A stretch of DNA of 64,000 nt from Crotophaga sulcirostris (Eukaryota; Chordata; Aves; Cuculiformes; Crotophagidae): NCBI GenBank assembly GCA_013397455.1, contig VYZB01000171.1, positions 734,255-798,254 of the forward strand, given 5' to 3'. Below the pieces are notes generated by a model. The model did no database searches. It had not been told where the DNA came from and was given only the letters and a program-made list of their open reading frames with translations. Position numbers and translations under genes: made by a program. This document shows, in pieces, positions 52,256 to 62,505 of this stretch. Positions within the stretch are counted from its first letter, which is position 1. Every line of letters begins with the position of its first letter.

Positions 52256-54291
52256 GTTTTTCTATGACTATGTTTGTCTCTATGGAAGTTCAAAAAACCT
52301 CAGCAGCTAGGAAGAACTGGGGATTTATTTGTTTAGCCTCCTTCTCCACCCACTGATACTGTCAGATCAGGCTTATGTTTTCATACTAAGTGATGCAAAT
52401 CTACACTTAGACCAGAATCTGTTGCCATCTTTTGCTGAGGACTCTGAATTTTTGCAATTAATTGTTACAGCATTTGTATAATTAAATTGTTCTGTTGACA
52501 TTTCTAGTCTATTTATTTAAATAGAAAATAAGAAAAATAGCAGAATATTTTTTTTAAAAAATGAACAAAATCAAATCCACTCCGTGGATCCTTTGTTTTT
52601 CTCTTTAAAAATTTTCCCATTCCTTCAGCTTTTGTTAATGATAAATGGAAAAAAATGTGCATAGGATTAATTTTAGCAAACATGAAACAGTCACATCTAA
52701 GCTTGATTTTAGGCTTTGGTATGATATCAAGTGTTACTATTTATCAACACACGGTGGCAGTAGTTGTCCACGAAATGATGAACTGATGATGTACTTTGGC
52801 AAAACAAAATCTCTCTTATGAGTTTTTTTTCTAGCCATAACTACAGGTTTTGATTATGAATCTTGACAGTTACCAAGTTCAGCTCCACAAAGGAATGGAA
52901 AAAAAAAAAGAAAACAAACAAAGAAACAAAACCCAAAATGATAACGAAACCCCAAAATAAACAAACAAGAAAAAAAGAGAGAAATGTTCACAGTCTTTGC
53001 TTAATCAAGCTGGTCTTAATTAAAGTGGCCCTACCTGTTATTCCAGATTCTGTCTGTGATCTCAAACTCGATGTAAAAAGGGGCAATCTGATGATGTCAT
53101 TAACCAGAGTAACTTTTTCGAAAGCTTTCTCTGGCTTGCCATGTTAACTATAGAAGGGTCTGTAGTAATTCTTTACTTCCTGCTCACATTGTAGCACTTT
53201 GGGGCTCTTCCCACATCAAAAGAAAGATTTCTTTAGCAGCTAACAATACTTCAACATCTGTGATCAGTTCTGAGTGAGGTATCAAAGATGCCTGCTGGAG
53301 AAACACACTGACTAAGCAAATGCAACTTTTTCCAAAATGCATTGTGATTTCATTTTGGATACGTCTTTTACACATGTAAAAGTAGTGTCATTCTCACAGT
53401 GATCAGTTTGATTGGATTTGACGTAATTACTTTTTTTCTTTTTGAACAGTAACAGTTTCAGGATCTCTGATATATGTGTCTTCATGGATTTCCTTTGCAA
53501 TGAACTCCTTGACACAAACTAGATATTTAGCATCAGCTCCCTGTAAATTAACTAAGCAGTGTTGAAAGGCTCACATTAAAATGGGTCTCTCTAGCTGAGT
53601 TGAATTCGTACTGTGGCTGAAGGCACATTTGCACCAATCAATGGACTGTGCTACTGAGACAACCTTGTATCCTCCCAGCACCAAAAACTAGCAGCAGAAA
53701 TAGCTACATCTCTGCAAAAAGCCCAGGTTAACAGGATTTACTGGAAGGAGCAGAGGGTCACGTAACTACACTGTTTCAGACATCTGATGTCCTCCAAGCC
53801 CAGTTCAGTACCCCAGGCCAAGAAATGATTCACAAGTTATTCATTCCTACTGCAAAGTATGGCAGTACATCTGTCTTCTGTGTTGCAAATGTACCCCTTC
53901 ATATTCCATGAATTAATTTTGAAGCAATTACTTGATGTTAGGGTGGTCTAGGTCTGGGTTTGCTCCTAAATATTCCACCTGATTCTCTTGTTGAAAGAAG
54001 TATTAGCATTTTCAACTTCAGAGAAATAAGATTCTCTCTCCTTCTTGTGTACTGGTTTCCTCACTTTTCCAAACCCACTCACTTAGGCACATACCTTTTA
54101 ATCTACTATTATTTACATTTATGATTTTTCTATTTTATTTCCTGAAATTTGGGTTAGCTTCCTTTCTTTTTAATAAATGATAATCCCTAATCTCATACAC
54201 ATAGCTCTTGAAATAATTACATACAACTCATGCAGACAACATTTTTAAATAAACCCAAATAAAAGTGAGGATATTGTTCTTGCACATGTCA
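52256..54291. other. Intergenic, contains the A-rich tract
   Basis: AT-rich unique sequence between CR1 copies of opposite orientation. No gene was recognised. Confidence 0.6.
52897..52977. repeat. A-rich low-complexity tract
   Basis: Mixed AAAC/AAAG/AAAT units (AAAGAAAACAAACAAAGAAA and similar). The open frame starting at 52863 reads through it as lysine- and asparagine-rich nonsense. Confidence 0.8.
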
Positions 54292-55465
54292 CGGAATTAT
54301 AGAATCATCTGATTGGAAAAGAGATCATCAGGTCCAACCGTACCTGTCCACTTACTAAACCATGTCCCTGAGAAACTCATCTACCTGCCTTTTAAACAAC
54401 TCCAGGCGTGGTAACTCAACCACCTCCCTGAGCAAACCTGTTCCAGTGTCTGACCACCCTTGCAGTGAAGAAATTTTTCCTAAAGTCTAGTCTGAACCTC
54501 CTCTGGTGCAGCTTGTGGCCATTTCCTCTGATCCTATCACCTGTCGCTTGTGAGAAGAGACCAACACTCATCTCACTACAACCTCCTTTCGGGCAGCTGT
54601 AGACAGTGATGAGGTCTCCCCTCAGCCTCCTCTTCTCCAAGCTAAACCACCTGAGCTCCCTCAGCCGCTCCTCGTAAGACTTGTTCTCCAGCCCCTTCAC
54701 TAGCCTCGTCACCCTTCTCTGGACACACTCCAGCACCTCAATGTCCTTCTTGTAGTGAGGGGCCCAGAACTGCACACAGTACTCGAGGTGCAGCCTCATC
54801 AGTGCTGACTACAGGGGCATAATCACTTCTCTGCTCCTGCTGGCCACACTGTTTCTGATACAGGCCAAGGTGCCATTGGCCTTCTTGGCCACCTGGGCCA
54901 CTGCTGGCTCATATTCAACCGGTTGTCAATCAACATCCCCAGGTCCTTCTCTGACAGGCAGCTCTCCAGTCATTCTCCACCAATCCTCTAACACTGCCTG
55001 GGGTTGTTGTGTCCCAAGTGCAGGACTAGACCCTTGGTCTTGTTAAACCTCATCCCATAGGTTTCAGCCCATCGATCCAGCACATCCCGATCTCTCTGCA
55101 GAGCGTCCCTTCCTTCAAGCAGATCAACACTGCCACCCAGCTTAGTGCAAACTCGCTAAGGGTACACTCCCCTCATCCAGATTGCTAAAGATAAAGATAT
55201 TGAACAGGACTCGTCTCAGCACCAAACCCTGGGGAACAGCACTTGTGACCGGCCTCCAACTGGATTTAACACCATTTACCACCACCCTTTGGGTCCGGCC
55301 ATCCAGCCGGTTTTTTACCCGGTAGAAGGTGCGCCTGTCCAGGCCAATGGCAGCCAGTCTCTCAAGCAGAATGTTGTGAGAAACAATGTCAAAGGCTTTA
55401 CTGAAGTCCAGGTACACCACATCCATGACCTTTCCCTCATCTGTTAAACGGGTAACCTTGTCAGA
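54292..55465 (-). mobile_element. CR1 retrotransposon with catalytic motif deleted
   Basis: About 1.17 kb of antisense CR1 in good condition, from the tail (TATAGAATCATCTGATTGG) to the polymerase palm. Minus-strand frames read [20 protein letters not shown] (motif A region, 55142-55501) and, in 54416-54799, [20 protein letters not shown]. At the 55145/55146 junction a 7-base deletion removes the two catalytic aspartates of the F-A-D-D motif and shifts the frame: the sequence goes from the codons for S-L(F)-A straight to those for K-L-G-G. It is dead, but among the least diverged copies in the window. Confidence 0.93.
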
Positions 55466-57726
55466 AACATGAATGCTAAAAAATAGCAAACTCAGTGGCA
55501 AACAGAAGAGATTACTATTTTTGCATTAACATCCATTAACAATGTAAAAAGGATCACAACTGATATTCTGTATGTATCATAAACAAAATTGAGAATGTAT
55601 TGAGTGTGCATGGCCTTGTGAACTAGCACTAGAATATTGTCCGTATCAATGGGTTTATTTGTTTGTTTGTTTTTTGTTTGTTTGTTTTCCCTAGGAAGCA
55701 GACACTTACAGTATAAGCACAGTACTGGGCTCAGTTTCTAATCTTAATTTTTTCCACTACGTATTTTTTTCAAGACTCTTACTGTTCTAGGTTTATCTAT
55801 CTTTTGCTGAAATCAATTAGGTTCATGCACATTCACTTTATGAAAGCAGTGTGAGCAAAACTTGAGTAGAAAACTTCTAAAGGCTTTTCCCCTCCAAAAG
55901 TCAGTGGAAAATGACAGATAAATTACTGCTTATGGCCTTGATAACATTCCTTAGGAGCCTTCACAGCCATTGGAAAGAGAATTCAGTGAGAATAGAGTTG
56001 TACAGTTTCTGCATCTCCAGTGCTTTTTTTATTTCTGATGTATATCAGGCATTACATTTCTGACTAAAGGATACATAGTAGGAGCTTTTGTCTGCTTCTG
56101 CTTTGGTGCAGTTTTGGTACAGCTCCTTCTTCTGGTGAAATTTCACATTGCATTTTTGTCTGTACCACACATTCGCAATTGCAGAAGTCAGAACATTTCT
56201 TTTCCCTAACACGCTTTTCCCTACCATATGCTTGGCATGTACTTGAATGGGGCAGTTGCAAGACTGCTTGAAAGACAAGTACAAGCTTAGACTTTTATGT
56301 TTAGCAGCACTGTTGCAGGATACTGAACTGCAGAGGAAGAGAAGCTAAGGCTGAGGCAGAGAAAAATGGCCAAACAGATAGCATATATGCTTTGCATGCT
56401 TGAGAACCTCTGATGAATAGAATTCGGTAGTGGGCTTCAGGAGGTGTGTTCACATAGAGTAGGTCTGCATCAGGGCATCACAGCTGTGTTTCATGAGACT
56501 TGGTCTGATTCGTAATGTGGAACAAAGACTGAAGTTCAGAGGAACCACACAAAAAGAAAAAAATATAAATAGAAACTGTGAACTCCCTAGCTAAATTTTC
56601 ACAGCTGGATAAGATATGCATTAGATTAGTATGGCTGACCACTATACAGTGGATGGAGCTCTAGTCTGTGGTTTTGGAGGTTTCTTCTAAGGCAGAGTTT
56701 AGAGAGATTATATTTCATTTAGTATTTCTTGACTTCTGGAGTACAGCAGTTGATTTTTATCTACCACAGAAATTTTTTCTTTTGTTTTGCAGCATGCCCT
56801 TTCCTCACTGTTCTTGATCTGAGAGTAGCTTGCAAAAACGTCTTTAAATTTCAGGTACACATCATAGAATATGCTTGGGAGTCAGGCATCTGAAAACCTG
56901 GTTAAACATTGAAATACTGGTCATATTTCAAAGTGTGTTCCAAAGCCTGCCTAAAACATTTGTCTGAACATAGGTATCTGCCCAAGCAATGTGGATGCAC
57001 AGAAAGTGATGGTGGGTGCAAACTATGACTAGTACTTTCAAAGGCATATGTAACCTAAGAGATCATAAACTTCTGGAGACACACCGACAGAGACAGAGGT
57101 TTCAAAGAAAGCAACATTCCAACAGAACAAAAATTGGTTTTAATCCTCAATATTAGTTTTCATTTGATTGACCGAACAATATAAAGCTAATTATTTACAT
57201 TTTGACTGAACAGGGAAGCTGAGTCCTAAAGATAGGACAAAATGGCTAGAGAATGAAGCGCTGTATATTTTCTGTATTTAAAGATGTATTGCACATCGTT
57301 CCTTTGACCACTAAGCACAGTCCCATAGGTTCAGGTTTTGCGTCTGAAACAAAGCGTATATCTAGGAAGGTTTTGGGCTGTTTTGTTTTTTACTTTACTC
57401 ATTGGCTGGAGGATGGAAGAAGGACTATTCAGTTCCAAAAGCATGTATTAAGAACAACTCATCTTTGGAAGGAAATGCTAAAATGAATATAGCTGTTGTC
57501 CTACAGTTTGTTCTGTATAAGTACCTGAAAATAAAGGAAAAATACTTTAAACAGAAGTTAAGGGTCCAGCTATTATGTTTTATGGTGGGTTTTTTTTGCT
57601 TTGCCTATCCAGATTTCAAGACCGGTTTCTGCATTCTGGTTCTTAATATATTGAACTGAAATATTTTGACTGTGGAAATATGGCAATGGGTGTTTTTTCC
57701 ACTTCCTATGCAGAACAAAGTCCAGT
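55466..57726. other. Intergenic, nothing recognised
   Basis: AT-rich spacer between a CR1 and the solo LTR, containing the GTTT repeat. No gene was recognised. Confidence 0.6.
55653..55688. repeat. GTTT-rich simple repeat
   Basis: Short run of TTTG units (GTTTGTTTGTTTTTTGTTTG), slightly interrupted. Confidence 0.85.
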
Positions 57727-57731
57727 ATTTC
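57727..57731. repeat. Target-site duplication, left copy
   Basis: ATTTC directly before the TG of the solo LTR, identical to 58292-58296. Five bases is a duplication length used by several retroviral integrases. Confidence 0.9.
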
Positions 57732-58291
57732 TGTCCTGGTTCCCGCTGGGAAAGGTTTCATTTCCTTGTTTCAGTAGGGAAAGAATTAATTTCCATAAGA
57801 AGCTGTCAAGGGACATGGCTGAGGCAGCTGACCCAAACTGTCCAAAGGGATGTTTGATACCATCATGTCATGCTCACTTTGTAAGGAGGTAGCTGAATAC
57901 AGGGGGAAGCAGGAAATTGATGATGCAGCTCATAGCACGGCTGGTGATGTGGCTGTCCGTGTGGTTGGCAACATAGTAATTGCAGTTTGGTTTCATGGCT
58001 GATTCTTGCGGCACAGTTTTGGTGGTGTGGCCGCAGAGCATAGCACAAGATTCCGCATTGGGAGCAAGCCGGGAGCTGGTTTTCAGATGGTGACTGATTT
58101 GCATCACGTATCTTCCATATTGTTGTAATCAGTTTTGTATTTTCTCTCCTTCTGCTTCCCTGTTAAACTGCTCTTATCTCATCCCACGAGTTTAACTTTT
58201 GCCTTCCTGATTCTTTTCGCCACCCCTTCCAGGAAGGGGAGGTGTGAGTGGCCATGTAGTTTTTTGTTTCTGGCTGCTGGATTAAACCACA
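57732..58291 (+). mobile_element. Solo LTR of an ERVL-like endogenous retrovirus
   Basis: A 560-base LTR that starts TGTCCTGGTTCCCGCTGGGA and ends in the typical TTAAACCACA, so it has the TG...CA ends of retroviral LTRs. It is flanked by the identical 5-bp direct repeat ATTTC at 57727-57731 and 58292-58296, the target-site duplication made on integration. No internal retroviral sequence adjoins either side, so it is a solo LTR left by recombination between two LTRs. The U3/R part at 57830-57885 aligns with the LTR at 13540-14094 (shared CAAACT..CAAAGG..ATACCAT..TCATGCTCA pattern). The TATA position reads CACTTTGTAAG instead of CAGTATAAAAG, and the poly-A hexamer reads GTTAAA at 58162-58167, so both promoter and polyadenylation signals look decayed. 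It lies antisense to EPYC, just beyond the EPYC 3' end. Confidence 0.93.
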
Positions 58292-58296
58292 ATTTC
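58292..58296. repeat. Target-site duplication, right copy
   Basis: ATTTC directly after the CA of the solo LTR, identical to 57727-57731. Confidence 0.9.
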
Positions 58297-58598
58297 TCAA
58301 TCAGGCTATTTTACTTTATTAGCCAGATAATCTAGCAAGGAGGTTTTTCAAAGATACAGAAGAGCTTTGGGCCTTATCAGTATTACAAAGACTGTAAAGT
58401 TATAAATAAATATTTATGTACCTTGGGGGGTAATTTGATACAAGTTTAATCTCTGTATTTCATTATCGATTGCAGGAAAGATCCTGTTTGCTAAAGAAAA
58501 CAAAGGGATGTGTAAGGAAGGAGGTAAAAGGATGGATGTGTCTCTGAAACAAAAATATTAAATGAAAAGGGGATATTCAGTTTTGTACTCATATTTTG

Positions 58599-58973
58599 TT
58601 TATTTGTTTATTTACTATGTTATAATAGCTTTAACATATAAAATTATTGAATTCTAGAATTCATACATTAGATCTGAATAATTCAGCAAAAAATTTTGCA
58701 TTTACATTGATCTTTTATTGCCCTCAGTACAGCTTTTGTAGTAAAACATTTTTCTTGATATTGCTATATAATTTACAGTTGAGTAGATAATGGAGTTGCC
58801 CTTTAGCATTTCATATTATTCTTTCTATCTCAGTAATCAATTTCATTATTAATAGAAATATCTCCCAAGCTAATGAGATTTGAAAAAATGTGTCTTGCTT
58901 AGTGTAGCAGTGAGTTAATAATTTGTCCTTAAGGTTTCTTATAGCTTATGACTGTATTGGCTTCCATCAAAGC
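58599..58973 (-). other. EPYC: Probable EPYC 3' untranslated region
   Basis: AT-rich sequence following the EPYC stop codon on the minus strand. Reverse-strand AATAAA polyadenylation hexamers occur at 58714-58719, 58607-58612 and 58599-58604, about 255 to 375 bases after the stop. Any of them could set the transcript end, so the left boundary given here is only the farthest hexamer. The solo LTR at 57732-58291 lies about 300 bases further downstream on the opposite strand and seems to be outside the transcript. Confidence 0.6.
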
Positions 58974-59144
58974 TTAGATGATGTTACCAACTGGCAAACG
59001 GGGTAGACACATGTATGCATAAGGTGTTTTGCTCAGGTTGATGGGGTTACCATCCAGTCTGATATCTTCAAGAGCCCTACGTACATAATTAAAATCTTTC
59101 ATTTTGCAGAAAGTGTCTTCGTGCATCTCTTGAATGTTGTTGTT
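58974..59144 (-). CDS. EPYC: Epiphycan terminal coding exon with stop
   Basis: Last coding exon: 56 codons plus TAA at 58974-58976. It starts NNNIQEMHEDTFCKMKDFNY and ends MCLPRLPVGNII. The acceptor is a T-rich tract ending TTTTTTAG before AAC at 59144. The two cysteines at exon residues 13 and 46 form the C-terminal disulfide cap of small leucine-rich proteoglycans, enclosing the long last ('ear') repeat with EDIRLDGNPINLSKTP. An N-glycosylation sequon, N-L-S, is visible at residues 36-38. At residues 17-21 this sequence reads DFNYV, where mammalian epiphycan, as I recall it, has an N-L-T sequon, so one glycosylation site seems to be absent here. With the two upstream exons this gives about 156 C-terminal residues, roughly half of a typical 320-residue protein. 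There is no frameshift or internal stop, and the gene looks intact. Confidence 0.95.
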   Translation of the reverse strand, partial: NNNIQEMHEDTFCKMKDFNYVRRALEDIRLDGNPINLSKTPYAYMCLPRLPVGNII

Positions 59145-60712
59145 CTAAAAAAGAACCCAAACAAACTATCAGAATAGTTCCTTGAAAGCAATTTTTTTTC
59201 TCTCTGAGGAATAATTTATGGATGTATTTTCAGTACCTAGAGAGATACTTGTTCGAACCCAAGGGACCAAATTGTGGTTGCAAGTCATTAACAGAGAAAT
59301 GTTCCAAACAGCAGAAAATTTATGGGCCAGTGCAAAGCTTCAAGACCAAGTGACTCAAATAATGGAGACAGACTTTGCAGGAAGGGTCTGATAGAAGTGT
59401 AGAGCTTCTTCATTCCTGGGATCATACTGAAGTCCCTTATTAACACAAATTGGAACCAGCATAGGCCAGTCAAAAACTCATAGGACCATAATTATCATGC
59501 TGACAGCTTGATATGCCTCAGCCTGCAAAGGCACAAATCTGCAATTTGATCTGTGACGAATTTCTTTCCCCCAGGCCCTCTCACATTACTTTAACCTTCA
59601 TCTGTATATTTACAGGGAAAATTGAATGCTTTAGATTTTATTCCTTTGATGTAAATTCCTCTTATATACCTTACCTTCACTGAGCTTTTGTTCTTGAAGT
59701 GAACCATTTTAAGCAATGAATTATCAGAATACAATATTGTCTGAAATTGAGACTAAAACGGTCATCTCCTAGAATGGAAGCTGTCTATAAAATCTTCCCT
59801 TCATCATTCCTCTCCTGTCAGAAATTGGTGTGGGAAAAAATCCAGCTCCATAGCTTTGGCCTGTAGCACATAGCACTAAATATTTAATTTACAGGCATGG
59901 ATAGGTGAGAAAAATGGTCAGCTAGCAGGCAATATATTTCTATAGATTTATTTATTGAAAGATAGAAGTCAAAATATGTACAGTACACCAGGACATTTAT
60001 CCAAAGCTTTTTTTGCTGTATTTTGTAATAAATAAAAATGCCTTCTGATAGCCAAAACTGGGCATTGGTACAAGAGGATATGAAGGGAAAGAAACAGAGA
60101 TGGAAAAGGTTAAAAGGAAAAAGTCAGAAAAAAAGATACAGTTAAAAGCAAATACAAAAAATAGTAATACAGAAAGACGATGGATGGGATGCTCCAACAC
60201 AGTCAAGTGGAAGTTTGGCTCAAAAAATGTTACCAACTGGGAATGGCATTTATTAAGATAATGAAGTGCATTGGTATGGACAGAACCAATATGTAAAGTA
60301 ACTTTCTCTGGGTATTTATAAGCATTCCTGTTGAAAGATTTGTATGAGCATTGTGAGGGATTTCTGTTTTTGAAATCTTTTAGATTGATGTTGCTCTTAA
60401 GAGCTGTGAACCTGACTTTAATCTGTACTAATAAATCTAGATTTTTATGTTTGAAAAAATTGTATTACAAATTCTAATAATTAATGCTTAGCTGAGTTGA
60501 TTTTACTTATTTCAAATACAGCATTCACTAGTTAAGTTGATTTTACTTATTTCAAATACGGCATTCAATAGTTAACTGCAAGTTTTCAATAGTTTGCATA
60601 GTTAAGTAAGTACACTTTTGAATAAATAGAAGAAAACAAGACAATAGTTACCCTCTCCAGCTTCACTTACTTTTTGCACATGATATATAGAGCCACTGCT
60701 TTTGTAGCCTAC
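59145..60712 (-). other. EPYC: EPYC last intron
   Basis: A 1568-base intron, phase 0, bounded by GTAGGC at 60712 and a poly-pyrimidine acceptor at 59145 (minus strand). It is AT-rich and contains no recognisable transposon. It holds a 40-bp tandem duplication at 60496-60575, listed separately. Confidence 0.85.
60496..60575. repeat. 40-bp tandem duplication (2 copies)
   Basis: Two adjacent 40-bp copies (60496-60535 and 60536-60575), each starting GTTGATTTTACTTATTTCAA and ending GTTAA, identical at 38 of 40 positions. They lie in the last EPYC intron, about 140 bases from the exon donor side. Confidence 0.95.
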
Positions 60713-60808
60713 CTGAAGATGAAGAGCTTGGAGGTTTTCAGGGAGCGGCAATGGAATGTGATCCAGGTTATTGTCAGTGATGTAAAGATGATGCAGTTCA
60801 TGTAGGTC
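60713..60808 (-). CDS. EPYC: Epiphycan penultimate coding exon
   Basis: A 96-base exon of exactly 32 codons, in frame 0 at both ends. It begins DLHELHHLYITDNNLDHIPL and ends ENLQALHLQ. This is one full leucine-rich repeat plus the start of the next (LHHLYITDNNL, then LQALHLQ), contributing to the concave collagen-binding face of the proteoglycan. On the minus strand the acceptor is ATCCTCTAG immediately before GAC, and the donor is CAG followed by GTAGGC. Being a multiple of three, skipping this exon would keep the frame but delete one repeat. The match to epiphycan as I remember it is nearly residue for residue across the exon. It is too short and internal to appear as a long open frame, and was found by reading the reverse strand between the two better-marked exons. 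Confidence 0.95.
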
Positions 60809-62302
60809 CTAGAGGATGAAGGAAAAAGGGGAAAATGGTAGATGTTTTTTGAAAATGTACAGCAAATAAGTTCAAAATCTGTCACTGCAGTGAGCACTGC
60901 TGGATACTAACACTTTTTGTTTTAACATAGTATGGTTGAAAAGGCAGGAATTCAAAGATGCACTGTCATTTGCACAGGTTGAGAACTTGTTACTGTTAAA
61001 GGTTAAGTTTGGATTAAAACAAAGGAAAAAACCACAAATATTTAGAGAATTAATAATTACAGATGTAATTTCAATTTTGTTGTTGTAAAGTGAAAATACT
61101 GCCTTACCCAGTCATTATGTACAAAGACTTCCTATTCTGTCTGTTTTGCTTTTATGACAAGCTTACTCAATTTTGCAGAAATGTATTGGTGTTGAAGTGA
61201 ATTAAAACTGCATAAGAAATGCCTGAGCTAAAAATAATTTTCTCATTCCATTTGAAAAGGTAAATAATTTTCTCCCTTGACTTAGTGGAAGAAGCAGCTT
61301 CATCTATTAATTTTAACAATATAGTTGGCTAGGTCAATAAGGCTTGGTAGAATATTCTCATTTTCCCCCCTTTTTATGCACACAGTTATCATGGTGACTA
61401 ACTAATTCTTTGAGTGCAGTGTCCTAGTTTAACTCCTAGTGAAAGAACTCTGAGATACCAGGGCAAAGGTTCTTGGCAAATATGGAAGATAAAGGCTGAG
61501 ACTCTTTCATGGCTAAAATCAGGATACTGCAGAAGAAGAGGGTGCTAGACCAGAGACTCCATCTTGAGGACTGATTTTTGCCTGTCATTTGTATTCCCAA
61601 CACTTGCCATGTATTGAGCTAGAAGAAAACATGATTCAGTAACTGCTGTTGGTTGCTTCATTTAGAAGCTGATTTCCAAAGGAGGAATATAGAGATGACT
61701 GGTTGCAACTAACTTCTTAAATACACTTGAATAATGCATATGAGCCAGGTCTAACATATGAAGCTAGCCTATATTCTATAATTGCTTCAGATTTCACATG
61801 CAATTAGGAGCAGTACATGGCTGGTTCTCCCCACCAAAACTCTCAAGGGAGGATCATTACTCAGAAGTCACAATTTCCCTGCTTTTCAGGGTGGCAATAA
61901 ACTATATACATCTAATGAATACTCTCAAGTTCCCGTATAGGTACATGGAAGAGAAGGTTTGAAGCAGTAGCATCCATAGCTTTGCTCCTCCCTCTTGCCT
62001 ACTTGTAAGGGACCATCAGAGCTTTCTGGAGTCTTGTGAGTCATGTGGGTAGTTTAGACACACACATAGTGTGCCATTGCACATCTTGTGTGGATCTTTG
62101 TAAAGAAGAATAAAGTGAATTCTGACGTCTAGCTGACAGTGCCCATATATCTCGCTCTGTCTTTATAGATTGCCTAGCAGCCGGCATTGTCGTGGTACCT
62201 ATATTAACGATTTCACTAGTGCGGCGGCACACTTAGGCTGTTCTTGTGACCATGTCCTTTGGAGAGAGCAAGAAAAGATTTTCTCATCAGACCCAGACTT
62301 AC
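60809..62302 (-). other. EPYC: EPYC intron
   Basis: A 1494-base intron, phase 0, between the two leucine-rich-repeat exons, with donor GTAAGT at the 62302 side and acceptor CTCTAG at 60809 (minus strand). It is AT-rich unique sequence in which I see no exon, RNA gene or mobile element. Confidence 0.85.
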
Positions 62303-62505
62303 TTTAAATGCCTCATTACGTATTCCTTTGCGACCAAGCCTGTTCTTACTGACATCGATGAATGTTAAGGTAGATGGTAACTCAGGGAGTTGTCTTATCC
62401 TATTGTCACGGAGCACCAGCTGTTCAAGTTGGGGCAATCTCCGGAAAGCATCTTCATGGATCTCCGATATAAAGTTTGCAGTGAAATCAATACTCTTTAA
62501 ATTGT
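62303..62505 (-). CDS. EPYC: Epiphycan exon (leucine-rich repeats), partial gene
   Basis: Third-from-last coding exon of epiphycan, a secreted class III small leucine-rich proteoglycan of cartilage matrix that binds collagen fibrils. The exon is 203 bases: two bases completing a split codon, then 67 codons. It opens NLKSIDFTANFISEIHEDAF, continues with a canonical repeat at codons 26-36 (LEQLVLRDNRI) and ends in NEAFK. On the minus strand the acceptor is CCTCATCAG before 62505, and the donor is GTAAGT just after the AAA codon ending at 62303. The downstream intron is phase 0, which matches the next exon. The DNRIRQLPELPSTLTFIDVS stretch separates epiphycan from its relatives osteoglycin and opticin, as I recall those families. 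The reading frame runs open upstream of the acceptor, but that part is intron. Upstream exons, with the signal peptide and N-terminal cysteine cap, are outside the window. Confidence 0.95.

Noticed and set aside
61427..61600. TGTCCTAGTTTAACTCCTAG resembling the start of the solo LTR
   Set aside because: Similarity ends after about a dozen bases. There is no matching 3' end and no target-site duplication.
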